Source: Caballeronia jiangsuensis
Lineage (GTDB): Bacteria; Pseudomonadota; Gammaproteobacteria; Burkholderiales; Burkholderiaceae
Direction: 5' to 3'
DNA length: 64,000 bases
NCBI GenBank assembly: GCA_000648925.1
Contig: JFHF01000001.1
Coordinates: 483,536 to 547,535 of the forward strand
The notes beneath the pieces are model-generated. The model saw only the letters and a list, made by a program, of their open reading frames with translations, made no database searches and was not told the DNA's origin. Both the position numbers and the translations under genes were made by a program. Of the stretch, positions 27,777 through 38,933 are shown piece by piece (position 1 is the stretch's first letter; every line of letters starts with the position of its first letter).

Positions 27777-28294
27777 TCGTACTTCCCCTCTAACTCTTGT
27801 CGCACCCAGAGCACGCTCGAAATGCGGCCACCCCACAATGTGAACCGCCCCCTCCTCACAAGCTCACCTCGGCCTCTTTTTTCGTCCGTGGTTGGCCCCC
27901 GGAAAAAAGTGCCAGTTTGATTGTTAAATCTCTTAAATCGGGTGTCAAGGAATTTTTGGGATGGCCGTTAAGCTCGTTGCAAAGAGCGCATTCGTAGGGT
28001 AATTCCTGCTTTGCGTGTGCGCTGCCGTCCAAGCACGCCATCTTGAAAAGTCGCATAATCGACTCACTTGTGTGTTACCTGGCGGCCCGCGGCGCCTGGT
28101 GCTCGGTTTGTTTTTTTTGAAGCTGTGCGATACTCGTTTTGACGAGGTGCAAGCGGGCCGCGCCGAAGCGTTGGGCAGCGGCAGGATTCGATGGACGGTA
28201 GCTGCGCAATTGCAGTTTCAGCGTTTCATTCCGACCGGGCGGTCGGTGCTGGAGCGGTGATTGCGGGGACGTCCGTGTTGTTTAGAATGGGTGT
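27777..28294. other. Divergent intergenic region of cspA and clpS, 518 bp
   Basis: Should hold the promoter and a long leader of the minus-strand cold-shock gene, and the promoter of clpSA. A perfect palindrome CCGACC-GGGC-GGTCGG (28231-28246) stands 30 nt before a candidate clpS promoter. A/T-rich stretches lie at 27920-27960. No RNA gene was recognised. Confidence 0.6.
28261..28288 (+). promoter_or_regulatory. Candidate sigma-70 promoter of clpSA
   Basis: TTGCGG (28261-28266), 16-nt spacer, TAGAAT (28283-28288). If used, transcription would begin six or seven nt later, on or next to the clpS ATG at 28295, giving a leaderless message. No proper ribosome-binding site precedes that ATG, which fits this reading, but another promoter further upstream is possible. 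Confidence 0.45.
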
Positions 28295-28609
28295 ATGGCG
28301 ATCAATCCCAACAAGCAGGATGGCACTGTACTGGAGCGGCAGGAGCAGAAGCTCAAGAAGCCGGCCATGTACAAGGTGGTGCTGCTGAATGATGACTTCA
28401 CGCCGATGGAATTCGTCGTGATGGTCGTGCAGGAATACTTCAATAAAGATCGTGAGACTGCGACGCAGATCATGCTGAAGGTTCATCGCGAAGGCAGGGG
28501 AGTTTGTGGGGTCTACACGCGGGATATCGCGTCGACCAAAGTTGAGCAAGTCGTTAGCCATGCAAGGCAAGCGGGACATCCGCTGCAGTGCGTGATGGAG
28601 GAAGCATGA
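28295..28609 (+). CDS. clpS: ATP-dependent Clp protease adaptor ClpS
   Basis: 104 residues, the normal length. ClpS binds the N-domain of ClpA and hands over proteins with N-degron ends (Leu, Phe, Tyr, Trp). The body is [20 protein letters not shown], which holds the N-end-rule pocket, then [16 protein letters not shown]; the N-terminal 20 residues are the flexible tail used in ClpA delivery. The stop overlaps the clpA ATG by 4 nt. No clear ribosome-binding site stands before its own ATG. Confidence 0.97.
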   Translation: MAINPNKQDGTVLERQEQKLKKPAMYKVVLLNDDFTPMEFVVMVVQEYFNKDRETATQIMLKVHREGRGVCGVYTRDIASTKVEQVVSHARQAGHPLQCVMEEA

Positions 28610-30909
28610 TTGCCCAGGAACTGGAAGTCAGTCTGCACATGGCGTTTATGGAAGCACGTCAGGCGCGGCACGAGTTCATAACGGTCGAGCATCTCTTGCT
28701 CGCCCTGTTGGACAATCCGACCGCGGCTGAAGTGTTGCGCGCCTGCGCAGCCAACATTGAAGATTTGCGTCAGAACCTGCGCAATTTCATTCATGACAAC
28801 ACGCCGACCGTGCCGGGCACGGACGACGTCGATACTCAGCCGACGCTTGGTTTCCAGCGCGTGATCCAGCGCGCGATCATGCACGTGCAATCGACCTCGA
28901 ACGGCAAGAAGGAAGTGACCGGCGCGAACGTGCTGGTTGCGATCTTCGGCGAGAAGGACTCGCACGCGGTGTACTACCTGCAGCAGCAGGGCGTGACGCG
29001 TCTGGATGTCGTGAATTTCATTTCGCACGGAATCGCCAAGACGAACACAGGCGACGCCGCGAAGACGAACAGCGAAGCCAATCCGGAATCGGAAGACGCC
29101 GCCGCGCAGAAGGAAACGCCGCTCGCGCAGTTCACGCAGAACCTCAATCAGCTCGCGAAGGACGGCAAGATCGATCCGCTGATCGGCCGCGAGCTGGAAG
29201 TCGAGCGCGTGGTGCAGGTGCTGTGCCGCCGTCGCAAGAACAATCCGCTGCTCGTCGGTGAAGCCGGCGTGGGCAAGACCGCGATCGCCGAAGGCCTCGC
29301 GTGGCGCATCACGCGCGGCGAAGTGCCGGACATTCTCGCCGACGCGCAGGTGTATTCGCTCGACATGGGCGCGCTGCTCGCAGGCACGAAGTATCGCGGC
29401 GATTTCGAGCAACGCCTGAAGACGGTGCTCAAGGAACTGAAGGAGCGTCCGCACGCCATTCTGTTCATCGACGAGATTCATACGCTGATCGGCGCGGGCG
29501 CGGCTTCGGGCGGCACGCTGGATGCATCGAACCTGCTGAAGCCGGCGCTGTCGTCGGGGCAGTTGAAGTGCATCGGCGCGACCACGTTCACGGAATATCG
29601 CGGCATCTTCGAGAAGGACGCGGCATTGTCGCGTCGTTTCCAGAAAGTGGATGTCACCGAGCCGACCGTCGAGCAGACCGTCGCGATCCTGCGCGGCCTC
29701 AAGACGCGCTTCGAAGAGCATCACGGCGTGAAGTATTCGTCGGGTGCGTTGTCGGCGGCGGCGGAGTTGTCGGCGCGCTTCATCACGGATCGTCATTTGC
29801 CGGACAAGGCCATCGACGTGATCGACGAAGCGGGCGCTGCGCAACGCATCCTGCCGAAGTCGAAGCAGAAGAAGACCATCGGCAAGAGCGAGATCGAAGA
29901 GATCATCTCGAAGATCGCGCGCGTGCCGCCGCAGAGCGTGTCGCAGGACGACCGCAGCAAGCTTCAGACGCTCGATCGTGATCTGAAGGCCGTCGTGTTC
30001 GGCCAGGATCCGGCTATCGATGCGCTGTCGGCATCGATCAAGATGGCGCGCGCGGGCCTCGGCAAGACGGACAAGCCGATCGGCGCGTTCCTGTTCTCCG
30101 GTCCGACGGGCGTCGGCAAGACCGAGGTCGCGAAGCAACTGGCGTTCACGCTCGGCATCGAACTGCTGCGCTTCGACATGTCCGAGTACATGGAGCGTCA
30201 TGCGGTCAGCCGCTTGATCGGCGCGCCGCCGGGCTATGTCGGGTTCGACCAGGGCGGTCTGCTGACCGAAGCCGTTACGAAGAAACCGCATTGCGTGCTG
30301 CTGCTCGACGAAATCGAGAAGGCGCATCCGGATATCTACAACGTGCTGTTGCAGGTGATGGATCACGGCACGCTGACGGACAACAACGGCCGCAAGGCGG
30401 ATTTCCGCAACGTCATCATCATCATGACGACGAATGCGGGCGCCGAAACGATGGGCAAGTCGGTGATCGGCTTCACGTCGCGCCGCGAGTCGGGCGACGA
30501 GATGGCCGACATCAAGCGCATGTTCACGCCGGAGTTCCGTAACCGTCTGGACTCGATCATCAGCTTCCGCTCGCTGGACGAGGAAATCATCCTGCGTGTG
30601 GTCGACAAGTTCCTCATGCAACTGGAAGATCAGTTGCACGAGAAGAAGGTCGATGCGGTCTTTACCGATGCGTTGCGCAAGCATCTCGCGAAGCACGGTT
30701 TCGATCCGCTGATGGGCGCGCGCCCGATGCAGCGTCTGATTCAGGACACGATCCGTCGTGCACTGGCCGACGAACTGCTGTTCGGCAAGCTGCTCAATGG
30801 CGGGCGCGTGACGGTGGATGTCGATGCGGACGACAAGGTGCAGCTCACGTTCGACGAGAACTCGACGCCGCCGCGCAACCCGAACCCGGAAGCAATCGAA
30901 GTGGATTAA
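28606..30909 (+). CDS. clpA: ClpA, ATPase subunit of the ClpAP protease
   Basis: 767 residues. The N-terminal double repeat domain begins [21 protein letters not shown]1 has Walker A GEAGVGKT and Walker [15 protein letters not shown]2 has GPTGVGKTE and [12 protein letters not shown]. It unfolds proteins and feeds them to ClpP with the ClpS adaptor. The start is the ATG in the ATGA overlap with clpS, with GGAGGAA before it. A transcription terminator follows. Confidence 0.97.
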   Translation: MIAQELEVSLHMAFMEARQARHEFITVEHLLLALLDNPTAAEVLRACAANIEDLRQNLRNFIHDNTPTVPGTDDVDTQPTLGFQRVIQRAIMHVQSTSNGKKEVTGANVLVAIFGEKDSHAVYYLQQQGVTRLDVVNFISHGIAKTNTGDAAKTNSEANPESEDAAAQKETPLAQFTQNLNQLAKDGKIDPLIGRELEVERVVQVLCRRRKNNPLLVGEAGVGKTAIAEGLAWRITRGEVPDILADAQVYSLDMGALLAGTKYRGDFEQRLKTVLKELKERPHAILFIDEIHTLIGAGAASGGTLDASNLLKPALSSGQLKCIGATTFTEYRGIFEKDAALSRRFQKVDVTEPTVEQTVAILRGLKTRFEEHHGVKYSSGALSAAAELSARFITDRHLPDKAIDVIDEAGAAQRILPKSKQKKTIGKSEIEEIISKIARVPPQSVSQDDRSKLQTLDRDLKAVVFGQDPAIDALSASIKMARAGLGKTDKPIGAFLFSGPTGVGKTEVAKQLAFTLGIELLRFDMSEYMERHAVSRLIGAPPGYVGFDQGGLLTEAVTKKPHCVLLLDEIEKAHPDIYNVLLQVMDHGTLTDNNGRKADFRNVIIIMTTNAGAETMGKSVIGFTSRRESGDEMADIKRMFTPEFRNRLDSIISFRSLDEEIILRVVDKFLMQLEDQLHEKKVDAVFTDALRKHLAKHGFDPLMGARPMQRLIQDTIRRALADELLFGKLLNGGRVTVDVDADDKVQLTFDENSTPPRNPNPEAIEVD

Positions 30910-30931
30910 TCGTAGGGGTCTTTGGAAGTGG

Positions 30932-30964
30932 AAACGGCGCGGTTTCGACCGCGCCGTTTTTTTT
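30932..30964 (+). terminator. Rho-independent terminator of clpSA
   Basis: AAACGGCGCGGT with partner ACCGCGCCGTTT around a short loop, followed by eight T; 22 nt after the clpA stop and 14 nt before the stop of the convergent dut gene. Confidence 0.92.
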
Positions 30965-30978
30965 CGCGCCGAGAAAGC

Positions 30979-31425
30979 TCAGTGCTTGCCCGTGCTGCCG
31001 AAACCGCCCGCGCCGCGCTCGCTCGCTTCGAAGTCACCGACGATATTGAACGCCGCCTGCACGACGGGCACGATCACCATTTGCGCAAGACGTTCCATCG
31101 GGTTGAGCGTGAACGCGGTGTCGCCGCGATTCCATGTCGAGACCATCAGTTGGCCTTGATAATCCGAATCGATCAGCCCGACGAGATTGCCGAGCACGAT
31201 GCCATGCTTGTGGCCCAGACCCGAGCGCGGCAGGATCAGCGCGGCGTAGCCGGGATCGGCGAGATGAATGGCGAGGCCGGTCGGCACGAGCACGGTCTGA
31301 TGTGGCTCGATGACGAGCGGCGCATCGAGACACGCGCGCAGATCGAGGCCCGCGCTGCCGGGCGTGGCGTAGGCGGGCATGAAGTCGCGCATCCGCGCGT
31401 CGAGAATCTTGACGTCGAGTTTCAT
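30979..31425 (-). CDS. dut: dUTP diphosphatase
   Basis: 148 residues, typical for the trimeric dUTPase. Motif 1 AGLDLRA, motif 2 [11 protein letters not shown], motif 3 [11 protein letters not shown] (catalytic Asp88 region), motif 4 [10 protein letters not shown], motif 5 [10 protein letters not shown] at 137-146. It removes dUTP and supplies dUMP for dTMP. It is 11 nt downstream of the LLM oxidoreductase gene, so the two are probably co-transcribed, and convergent with clpA. In Burkholderia dut commonly lies near coaBC, as here. Confidence 0.97.
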   Translation of the reverse strand: MKLDVKILDARMRDFMPAYATPGSAGLDLRACLDAPLVIEPHQTVLVPTGLAIHLADPGYAALILPRSGLGHKHGIVLGNLVGLIDSDYQGQLMVSTWNRGDTAFTLNPMERLAQMVIVPVVQAAFNIVGDFEASERGAGGFGSTGKH

Positions 31426-31436
31426 GGATCGATGTT

Positions 31437-32438
31437 TCAGCGGCCGAGCTCGAACGCTTCGGCCAAAAGTTGATAGGACCGCGTGCGTGCGGCGTAGCTG
31501 CCGGCGACCGTTATCACGATCAGTTCGTCGGCATCGAATTGTTCCTGCAGCGCGTGCAGTTTCTCCGTCACGCGTTCCGGCGTGCCGATGATGCTGCGCG
31601 CCTTCTCATGCGCGATCACCGCGAGTTCGCGCTCGCCGTAGACCTGCGAGATGCCCTGCGCGATCGATGGAATCGGCTGATTGAGCCCGTACGCCATCTG
31701 CACGCGGCGCAGATCGACCGCGCGTTCGAGCGCTTCGGCTTCGCGATCCGTATCGGCGCAAATCACGAACACCGCCGCGGCGAGATACGGCTTCTCTTCG
31801 TGACCCGGCGTGAAGCGCTCGCGATACGCCTCCGCCACGCTAGGCCCATACTGCGCGTTGATGAAATGCGCGAACGCGAAACGGATGCCGAGTTGCGCGG
31901 CGAGCAAGCCGCCGAAATCGCTCGAGCCGAGCATCCACAACTGGGGACGCGTGTCGATCTGCGGTTGCAACAGCACGCCCTTGGCGAGCGAATCGTCGGG
32001 AAGCTTGCCGCTGAAGAGCGCGATCAGTTCGGCGACTTGCTGAGGGAACATGTCGCCGCGATTGTACGAACCCGCCGCGACCGCCTGCGCCGTGTGCATG
32101 TCGCCGCCGGGCGCGCGACCGACGCCGAGATCCACGCGATTCGGGAACAGCGCTTCGAGCATCAGGAACTGCTCGGCGACCTTGAACGACGAGTAATACG
32201 GCAGCATCACGCCGCCCGAACCGATGCGGATGCGCTTCGTCAGACTGCCGATGCGCGCGAGCATCACTTCGGGACACGGGTTCGATACGCCGTACAAGCC
32301 GTGATGCTCGGCGCACCAGTAGCGCGTATAGCCGAGATCATCGGCGAGTTGCGCGAGATCGAGCGTCGCCGCGATGGCGTCAGCGACGCTGTGGCCGTGG
32401 ATGACCGGCGTCTGGTCGAGAACGGAGAGCTTGGTCAT
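31437..32438 (-). CDS. LLM-class flavin-dependent oxidoreductase (YhbW type)
   Basis: 333 residues with the luciferase-like TIM barrel. Family blocks are [27 protein letters not shown] and [12 protein letters not shown], where FMNH2/F420-like cofactor contacts sit. The group is close to E. coli YhbW and to alkanal-type monooxygenase relatives with unknown substrate. It sits 4 nt after coaBC and 11 nt before dut, which points to an operon, though a functional link to CoA or nucleotide metabolism is not evident. Confidence 0.9.
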   Translation of the reverse strand: MTKLSVLDQTPVIHGHSVADAIAATLDLAQLADDLGYTRYWCAEHHGLYGVSNPCPEVMLARIGSLTKRIRIGSGGVMLPYYSSFKVAEQFLMLEALFPNRVDLGVGRAPGGDMHTAQAVAAGSYNRGDMFPQQVAELIALFSGKLPDDSLAKGVLLQPQIDTRPQLWMLGSSDFGGLLAAQLGIRFAFAHFINAQYGPSVAEAYRERFTPGHEEKPYLAAAVFVICADTDREAEALERAVDLRRVQMAYGLNQPIPSIAQGISQVYGERELAVIAHEKARSIIGTPERVTEKLHALQEQFDADELIVITVAGSYAARTRSYQLLAEAFELGR

Positions 32439-32442
32439 CGTG

Positions 32443-33651
32443 TCAGGAGAGCAGCGGGCCGCCGGTTTTCGGCGCGCGTCGGGCGATTTCCGCGATCAGT
32501 GTGCGCGCGAGTTCCTGCTTGCCGGCGCGCGGCAGCGGCGTCGTTCCGCTTGCTTCGAAAAGCACGACTTCGTTGTCGTCGCGGCCGAACGTGAGCTGTC
32601 CGATATTGCCGATCAGGAGCGGCACGCCCTTGCGCTGGCGTTTTTCCGCGCCGTGCACGTCGAGATCGCCGCTCTCGGCCGCGAAGCCGACGCAGTAGGG
32701 CGGATTCGGCAGCTTCGCCACCGTCGCGAGAATGTCGGGATTCTCGACGAAGCTGAACGTGGGCAACGCATCGCCGGTCTTCTTGATCTTGTGCGCGCTG
32801 ACATGATCGACGCGCCAGTCCGCGACCGCCGCCACCGCGATGAAGATATCCGCGTCGGGCGTCGCGGCCATGACGGCGTCGTGCATCTGCTGCGCGGTCT
32901 GCACGTCCTCGCGATACACGCCCCACGGCGTCGGCAACGACACCGGACCGGCGACGAGATGCACGTCCGCGCCCGCCTGCGCCGCCGCGCGCGCGAGCGC
33001 GAAGCCCATCTTGCCCGACGAGCGATTGGTGATGCCGCGCACCGGATCGAGCGGCTCGAAGGTCGGGCCCGCCGTAATGAGCACGCGCTGGCCACGCAGA
33101 ATCTTCGGCTGGAAGAACGCGCAGATCGCTTCGAACGCGGCTTCCGGCTCGATCATGCGGCCGTCGCCGACTTCGCCGCACGCCTGCGAACCCGAATCCG
33201 GCCCGAGCACTTCGACGCCGTCGGCGCGAAGCTGCGCGACGTTGCGTTGCGTCGGCGGGCTTTGCCACATTTGCCGGTTCATCGCCGGAACCACGAGCAG
33301 CGGACAATCACGCGCGATGGCGAGCGTCGAGAGCAGGTCGTCGCACATGCCGTGCGCGAGCTTCGCGAGAAAGTCGGTGGAGGCGGGCGCGATGACGATG
33401 GCATCCGCCTCGCGCGAAAGATCGATGTGCGGCATGTTGTTCGGCATGCGCGCATCCCACTGCGACGTGTACACGGGACGGCCCGAAAGCGCCTGCATCG
33501 TGACGGGTGTGATGAACTGCGTGGCCGCTTCGGTCATCACGATCTGCACGGTCGCGCCGGCCTTGATGAGCAAACGCGTGAGTTCCGCGATCTTGTAACA
33601 GGCGATGCCGCCGGTCAGCCCTAAAACGAGATGTTTGCCCGCGAGTTCCAA
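32443..33651 (-). CDS. coaBC: CoaBC, bifunctional phosphopantothenoylcysteine synthetase/decarboxylase
   Basis: 402 residues. The N-terminal flavoprotein domain begins GKHLVLGLTGGIACYK and contains APASTDFLAKLAHG and the conserved PAMNRQMW block; the CoaB half has ITAGPTFEPLDPVRGITNRS and the K-rich KKTGD loop. It makes 4'-phosphopantetheine for coenzyme A. The chosen start is TTG at 33649-33651, with ATGGAGGCAAG placing GGAGG five nt before it; no ATG exists near the family start. A terminator just upstream separates it from lspA. Confidence 0.95.
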   Translation of the reverse strand: MELAGKHLVLGLTGGIACYKIAELTRLLIKAGATVQIVMTEAATQFITPVTMQALSGRPVYTSQWDARMPNNMPHIDLSREADAIVIAPASTDFLAKLAHGMCDDLLSTLAIARDCPLLVVPAMNRQMWQSPPTQRNVAQLRADGVEVLGPDSGSQACGEVGDGRMIEPEAAFEAICAFFQPKILRGQRVLITAGPTFEPLDPVRGITNRSSGKMGFALARAAAQAGADVHLVAGPVSLPTPWGVYREDVQTAQQMHDAVMAATPDADIFIAVAAVADWRVDHVSAHKIKKTGDALPTFSFVENPDILATVAKLPNPPYCVGFAAESGDLDVHGAEKRQRKGVPLLIGNIGQLTFGRDDNEVVLFEASGTTPLPRAGKQELARTLIAEIARRAPKTGGPLLS

Positions 33652-33673
33652 CTTGCCTCCATCGCAAAGAAAG

Positions 33674-33696
33674 AGCGGCTCCGTGAAGGGAGCCGC
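33674..33696 (-). terminator. Rho-independent terminator of the ribF-ileS-lspA unit
   Basis: Minus strand GCGGCTCC with its partner GGAGCCGC and a short loop, followed by TCTTTCTTT. It lies between the lspA stop and the coaBC start, so coaBC is expected to have its own promoter or depend on read-through. Confidence 0.85.
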
Positions 33697-33706
33697 ACTG
33701 GAAACA

Positions 33707-34213
33707 TCACTTCGAACCGCGCACGCGCCGCAATTCGTCGAACACCAGCAGCACCGCGCCGACGGTGATCGCGCTGTCGGCGAGATTGAACGCCGGCCAG
33801 TGCCACGCGTGAACGTGAAAGTCCAGGAAGTCGATGACGTGCCCGTACGCGATCCGGTCGATCACGTTGCCGATCGCGCCGCCCATGATGAGCGCGAGCG
33901 CCGTGCAGAAGAGCCGCTGTCCCGAATGCTTCTTGAGCAGATAGCAGATCACGATTGCCGCGACGACGCCCAGCGCCGTGAACGCCCAGCGCTGCCAGCC
34001 GCCCGCCATCGCGAGGAAGCTGAACGCCGCGCCGCGGTTGTAGACGAGCAGCAGGTTGAAGAAAGGCGTGAGCGCGTGCGGATCGCCATAGGCAAACACG
34101 CGCTGCACGGCGATCTTCGTCAACTGGTCGAACAGAATCACGATCAGCGCGATGCCGAGCCACGGCGCAAGCGATCCACTGCTGGAAGTTTGTTTCGCCA
34201 TCGTTCGAGCCAT
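33707..34213 (-). CDS. lspA: Lipoprotein signal peptidase (signal peptidase II)
   Basis: 168 residues with four membrane helices. The two catalytic aspartates are in [20 protein letters not shown] and [14 protein letters not shown], the signature of LspA. It cleaves prolipoproteins after lipidation at the inner membrane. Its ATG overlaps the ileS stop by one nt (TAATG); a second ATG four codons later is an alternative. It lies downstream of ileS, as in many proteobacteria. Confidence 0.95.
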   Translation of the reverse strand: MARTMAKQTSSSGSLAPWLGIALIVILFDQLTKIAVQRVFAYGDPHALTPFFNLLLVYNRGAAFSFLAMAGGWQRWAFTALGVVAAIVICYLLKKHSGQRLFCTALALIMGGAIGNVIDRIAYGHVIDFLDFHVHAWHWPAFNLADSAITVGAVLLVFDELRRVRGSK

Positions 34214-37044
34214 TATGCTGCGCCTCGCGTTTCGCCGGCGCCGAAGAGGTTGGAGAAGCAGCGGCCGCACAAACCCGGATGATCCGCGTGCGAGCCGACG
34301 TCCGCGCAGTAGTGCCAGCAGCGCTCGCACTTCATGTAGCTCGACGCGGTGACATCGACGCCTTCTTCCGCTTCGCCCGCCACTCTTTCCAGCCCGGCCG
34401 ATGACGTGATGAGCACGAAGCGCAGTGCATCGCCGAGGCTTGCGAGCGCGTCGTAACGCGCGCCGCTCGCGCGGACCACCACTTCGGCCTGCAGCGACGA
34501 GCCGATCTGGTTCGCCGTGCGCGCTTCTTCCAGCGCCTTCGTCACGTCGCCGCGCGCGTTGCGGATGAGCGTCCACTTGTCGAGCAGTTCGCCCGAGCTC
34601 GCGATCTCCGGATACTGCGCGTAGACCTCGGTGAAGATCGTGTCCTGACCGGGCTTGAGCACCTTGTACGCTTCTTCCGCCGTGAACGAGAGATACGGCG
34701 CGACCAGACGCAGCAGGCCATGCGCGATGTGGTACAGCGCAGTCTGCGCGCTGCGGCGCTCGCGCGAATCGGCTTTCGTCGTGTAGAGACGGTCCTTCAG
34801 CACGTCGAGATAGAAGCCGCCGAGGTCTTCCGAGCAGAACGTCGCGATCTTCGCGACCACCGGATGGAACTCGTACTTCTCGTAGTGCGAGAGCGCGTCG
34901 TTCTGAAGGTTGTGCGTGAGCGCGACCGCGTAACGATCGATTTCGAGCCAGTCCTGCACCGGCACCGCGTTCTTGTCGAAATCGAAGTCCGACAGATTCG
35001 CGAGCAGAAAGCGCAGCGTGTTGCGGATACGCCTGTACGTCTCCGTCACGCGCTTCAGGATTTCCTCGGAGATCGCGAGCTCGCCCGAATAGTCCGTCGA
35101 CGCGATCCACAAGCGGATGATTTCCGCGCCGAGGCGATTGGACACCTCATGCGGATCGATGCCGTTGCCGAGCGACTTCGACATCTTGCGGCCTTCGCCA
35201 TCGACGGTGAAGCCGTGCGTGAGCAGCGCGTCGTAGGGCGGACGGCCATCGAGCATCGACGCCGTGAGCAGCGACGAATGGAACCAGCCGCGATGCTGGT
35301 CCGAGCCTTCGAGATACAGGTCGGCCGGGAATTGCAGCGAATCCTTGTGCGAGCCGCGCAGCACGTGCCAGTGCGTCGTGCCGGAGTCGAACCAAACGTC
35401 GAGCGTGTCGCGGTTCTTCTCGTACATGTTGGCGTCGTCGCCGATCAGTTCGCGCGGATCGAGTTTCTGCCACGTTTCGATGCCGCCTTCCTCGACGCGC
35501 TTCGCCACTTCCTCCAGCAGCTCCGGCGTGCGCGGATGCAGCTCGCCGGTTTCCTTGTGCACGAAGAAGGCCATCGGCACGCCCCATTGACGCTGGCGCG
35601 AGAGCGTCCAGTCGGGCCGGTTCGCGATCATGCTGTAAAGACGCTGCTTGCCCCACGACGGATAGAACGCGGTGTTCTCGACGCCTTCGAGCGCGGTCTC
35701 GCGCAGCGTCTTGCCGCCGTCTTTGGGCGTGACATCCATGCCGGCGAACCATTGCGACGTCGCGCGATAGATGATTGCCGACTTATGGCGCCAGCAGTGC
35801 ATGTAGCTGTGCGTGTACTTCTCGCTCTTCAGAAGCGAGCCCGCGCCTTCGAGCGCCTCGACGATCTGCGGATTCGCTTTCCAGATCGACAGCCCGCCGA
35901 AGAGCGGCAGCGATTCGATGTAGTGGCCATCGCCCATGACGGGGTTGATGATGTCGGAATCGGCCATGCCGTGCGCCTTGCACGACACGAAGTCTTCCAC
36001 GCCATACGCCGGCGACGAGTGCACGATGCCCGTGCCGCTTTCGGTCGTCACGTAGTCGCCGAGATAGACGGGCGACGTGCGCTTGTAGCCCGGATGCGCG
36101 GCCGCGAGCGGATGATGGAAGCGCAGGTTCGCGAGCTTTTCGCCGGTCGTCGTGGCGATGACTTCGCCCGCAAGGCCGTAATTCTGCAGGCACGCTTCGA
36201 CGCGCTCCTGCGCGAGAATCAGCAGGCCGCGCGGCGTATCGACGAGCGCGTAGACGATCTCCGGATGCACGTTCAACGCCTGGTTGGCGGGAATGGTCCA
36301 GGGCGTCGTCGTCCAGATGACGATGCCGCCTTCCGCCTTCGGCAACCCGTTCAGGCCGAACGCCTGCGCCGTCTTCTCGGGTTCCGCGAACGCGAACATC
36401 ACGTCGATGGTCGGATCGGTCTTGTCCTTGTACTCGACTTCCGCTTCCGCCAGCGCGGAGCCGCAGTCGAAGCACCAGTTCACCGGCTTGAGGCCGCGAA
36501 ACACGTAGCCCTTTTCCATGATCTTGCCGAGCGCGCGGATTTCGCCCGCCTCGTTGGCGAAGTTCATCGTCTTGTACGGATTGTCCCAGTCACCCAGAAC
36601 GCCCAGACGCCGGAAGCCGATCTTTTGCTTCTCGATCTGCTCGCCCGCGTAGGCGCGCGCCTTTTGCATCACTTCGGCGGCGGGCAGCGACTTGCCGAAC
36701 TGCTTTTCGATCTGGATTTCGATCGGCATGCCGTGGCAGTCCCAGCCCGGCACGTAGACCGCGTCGAAGCCCGCGAGATTGCGCGCTTTGACGATCATGT
36801 CCTTCAGGATCTTGTTGACCGCGTGACCCAGGTGGATGTCGCCGTTCGCGTACGGCGGGCCGTCGTGCAGGATGAACTTCTTGCGGCCCCTCGATGCGGC
36901 GCGGATCTTCTCGTAGATCTTGTCGTCCTGCCATTGCTTGACCCACGCGGGTTCACGCTTGGGCAGATCGCCGCGCATCGGAAAGGGCGTGTCGAGCAGG
37001 TTGACGGGATACTTCGAAGAGGCTTTCTCTTTCTTGTCGCTCAT
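34213..37044 (-). CDS. ileS: Isoleucyl-tRNA synthetase
   Basis: 943 residues, class I. The HIGH motif is HLGH at 71-74 in [21 protein letters not shown] is in [12 protein letters not shown], and the large CP1 editing domain lies between them with the usual [16 protein letters not shown]. The C-terminal zinc finger is [21 protein letters not shown] followed by GRC. It charges tRNA-Ile and edits Val. It lies between ribF and lspA on the same strand. Confidence 0.98.
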   Translation of the reverse strand: MSDKKEKASSKYPVNLLDTPFPMRGDLPKREPAWVKQWQDDKIYEKIRAASRGRKKFILHDGPPYANGDIHLGHAVNKILKDMIVKARNLAGFDAVYVPGWDCHGMPIEIQIEKQFGKSLPAAEVMQKARAYAGEQIEKQKIGFRRLGVLGDWDNPYKTMNFANEAGEIRALGKIMEKGYVFRGLKPVNWCFDCGSALAEAEVEYKDKTDPTIDVMFAFAEPEKTAQAFGLNGLPKAEGGIVIWTTTPWTIPANQALNVHPEIVYALVDTPRGLLILAQERVEACLQNYGLAGEVIATTTGEKLANLRFHHPLAAAHPGYKRTSPVYLGDYVTTESGTGIVHSSPAYGVEDFVSCKAHGMADSDIINPVMGDGHYIESLPLFGGLSIWKANPQIVEALEGAGSLLKSEKYTHSYMHCWRHKSAIIYRATSQWFAGMDVTPKDGGKTLRETALEGVENTAFYPSWGKQRLYSMIANRPDWTLSRQRQWGVPMAFFVHKETGELHPRTPELLEEVAKRVEEGGIETWQKLDPRELIGDDANMYEKNRDTLDVWFDSGTTHWHVLRGSHKDSLQFPADLYLEGSDQHRGWFHSSLLTASMLDGRPPYDALLTHGFTVDGEGRKMSKSLGNGIDPHEVSNRLGAEIIRLWIASTDYSGELAISEEILKRVTETYRRIRNTLRFLLANLSDFDFDKNAVPVQDWLEIDRYAVALTHNLQNDALSHYEKYEFHPVVAKIATFCSEDLGGFYLDVLKDRLYTTKADSRERRSAQTALYHIAHGLLRLVAPYLSFTAEEAYKVLKPGQDTIFTEVYAQYPEIASSGELLDKWTLIRNARGDVTKALEEARTANQIGSSLQAEVVVRASGARYDALASLGDALRFVLITSSAGLERVAGEAEEGVDVTASSYMKCERCWHYCADVGSHADHPGLCGRCFSNLFGAGETRGAA

Positions 37045-37136
37045 GAATGACTCGGTGAATTCGGTGAGACGGCGCTTGATTCAGCGCGCGATACGTCGAT
37101 GACGGGGCAGCGGGCGGCGCAGAAAGCACCGCGCGC

Positions 37137-38132
37137 TCACCTAATTCGGTCGGTCGCCGAAATGGCGAAGCCGGTGGCGCGGCTGCCGGCGTTGCTCGCG
37201 GGCGGAAGGCCGAAATACGCGCGTGCGTTATCGACATCCTTAGCGATCGCGGCGGACAGCGTTTCGAGGTCGACGTACTTCTCCTCGTCGCGCAGCTTCT
37301 TCAGGAATTCGACACGCACGAGCTTGCCGTACGCGTCGCCGTGCCAGTCGAGCACGAAGACTTCGAGCAGCACGCGGCCGGAATCGTCGACGGTCGGACG
37401 CAGGCCGAGACTCGCGACCGCGGGCAGCGGTTCGTCGGCGAGACCGTGCACGCGCACCACGAAAATGCCCGCGAGCGCCGGCCGCTTGTGCGCGATCGGC
37501 AGATTCAGCGTGGGAAAGCCGAGATCGCGGCCGAGCTTCGCACCGTGCACGACGTGCCCGCTGATGATGTACGGTCGCCCGAGCGCGACTTGCGCCGCGT
37601 CGAGATCGCCAGCGACGAGCGACGCCCGCACCGACGACGATGAAATGCGCGCGCCGTTCGGATGCGCGACCGTGGCCATCTGCTCGACCTCGAAGCCGTA
37701 CTTTTCGCCGGCGGCTTTCAGGGAATCGAAGTTGCCCGCGCGTTTCGCGCCGTAGCAGAAGTCGTCGCCGACCATGACCCAGCGCGCGTGCAGGCCATCG
37801 ACGATGACGTTCTTCACGAAGGTGTCAGGCGACTGTCCCGCGAACGTCTTGTTGAAATGCTCGACCACCACGCGATCGACGCCGTTGGTGCGCAGCGCTT
37901 CGAGCTTGTCGCGCAGCATCGCGATGCGCGGCGGCGCGCCCGCCGGATTGAAGAACTCGCGCGGATGCGGCTCGAAGGTCATCACGCAGACCGGCAGGCC
38001 GCGCGCGTCGGCGGCGGCCCGCACGTGCGCGAGCAGCGCCTGGTGACCGCGATGGACACCGTCGAAATTGCCGATGGTCAGTGCGCAGGGCGCCCGGCTT
38101 TCGGCATTGGGGAGGCCGCGAAAGACTCTCAC
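37137..38132 (-). CDS. ribF: Bifunctional riboflavin kinase/FAD synthetase
   Basis: 331 residues from a GTG at 38130-38132 (VRVFRGLPNAESRAPCALTI). The N-terminal FAD synthetase part has TIGNFDGVHRGHQALL and SSSSVRASL; the C-terminal kinase has GRDLGFPTLNLP and the ligand DWHGDAYGKLVRV. It makes FMN and then FAD. A longer frame beginning at an ATG 60 nt upstream adds MSVYNLTLCSISP, which is not in the family. It diverges from purN across a 150-bp gap. No FMN riboswitch was recognised. Confidence 0.95.
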   Translation of the reverse strand: MRVFRGLPNAESRAPCALTIGNFDGVHRGHQALLAHVRAAADARGLPVCVMTFEPHPREFFNPAGAPPRIAMLRDKLEALRTNGVDRVVVEHFNKTFAGQSPDTFVKNVIVDGLHARWVMVGDDFCYGAKRAGNFDSLKAAGEKYGFEVEQMATVAHPNGARISSSSVRASLVAGDLDAAQVALGRPYIISGHVVHGAKLGRDLGFPTLNLPIAHKRPALAGIFVVRVHGLADEPLPAVASLGLRPTVDDSGRVLLEVFVLDWHGDAYGKLVRVEFLKKLRDEEKYVDLETLSAAIAKDVDNARAYFGLPPASNAGSRATGFAISATDRIR

Positions 38133-38282
38133 GATAGGCGATGGTCGATGGGAGGGGCTGATGCTGCAAAGCGTTAGATTATAAACGCTCACACGGGAGG
38201 AGGGGCGCGAGCGGCCCGGCTCGACGCCTGATGAACCCAGTTTGGCACGATTTTCGCCCCCTTCGAATGATAAAATCCGCGG

Positions 38283-38933
38283 ATGAAAAAAATCGTCATT
38301 CTGATCTCCGGACGCGGGAGCAACATGGAGGCCGTCGTGCGTGCGTGCGCCCGCGATGGCTGGCCGGCCCGCATCTGCGCGGTCATTTCAAATCGGCCTG
38401 ATGCCGCCGGCCTGGGCTTCGCGGCCGCGAACGGCATCGAAACCAAAGTGGTGGATCATCGCAAGTTCGATGGGCGCGAATCGTTCGATGCCGCGCTCGC
38501 GCAGGAAATCGATCGCTTCGAACCCGATCTCGTCGTGCTGGCGGGTTTCATGCGCGTGCTGACCGACGCCTTCGTCGCGAAATACGCGGGGCGCATGCTC
38601 AACGTTCATCCGTCGCTGCTGCCGAGTTTTCCGGGTTTGCGCACGCATCAGCAGGCGCTCGACGCCGGCGTGCGCGTGCATGGCGCGAGCATCCATTTCG
38701 TGACGCCGACGCTCGATCACGGGCCGATCGTCGCGCAAGGCGCGGTGCCGGTCGTCGCCGGCGACGATGCCGCAGCGCTCGCCGCGCGCGTGCTGAAGGT
38801 CGAGCACGACATCTATCCGCGCGCGGTGCGCTGGTTTATCGAAGGGCGTTTATCTATCGAGGGCGAACGTGTCGCCCTCGCGCCGTCTGAGCCGCAATGG
38901 CTCTTTGCCGACATTGCCGGGGAGGGCGTATGA
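38283..38933 (+). CDS. purN: Phosphoribosylglycinamide formyltransferase PurN
   Basis: 216 residues. The phosphate-binding GRGSNMEAVV is at the N-terminus; catalytic Asn, His and Asp occur in LNVHPSLLPSFPGLRTH and FVTPTLDHGPIVAQ. It transfers a formyl group from 10-formyl-THF to GAR in purine synthesis. Its stop overlaps the next ATG (ATGA), so it is coupled to the RNA methyltransferase gene. Confidence 0.97.
   Translation: MKKIVILISGRGSNMEAVVRACARDGWPARICAVISNRPDAAGLGFAAANGIETKVVDHRKFDGRESFDAALAQEIDRFEPDLVVLAGFMRVLTDAFVAKYAGRMLNVHPSLLPSFPGLRTHQQALDAGVRVHGASIHFVTPTLDHGPIVAQGAVPVVAGDDAAALAARVLKVEHDIYPRAVRWFIEGRLSIEGERVALAPSEPQWLFADIAGEGV

Noticed and set aside
28513..30696. A 727-codon minus-strand frame opposite clpA
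   Set aside because: Antisense shadow; ClpA on plus has every AAA motif.
38133..38282. FMN riboswitch upstream of ribF
   Set aside because: The gap to the divergent purN is only 150 bp and no conserved RFN stem pattern is recognisable.
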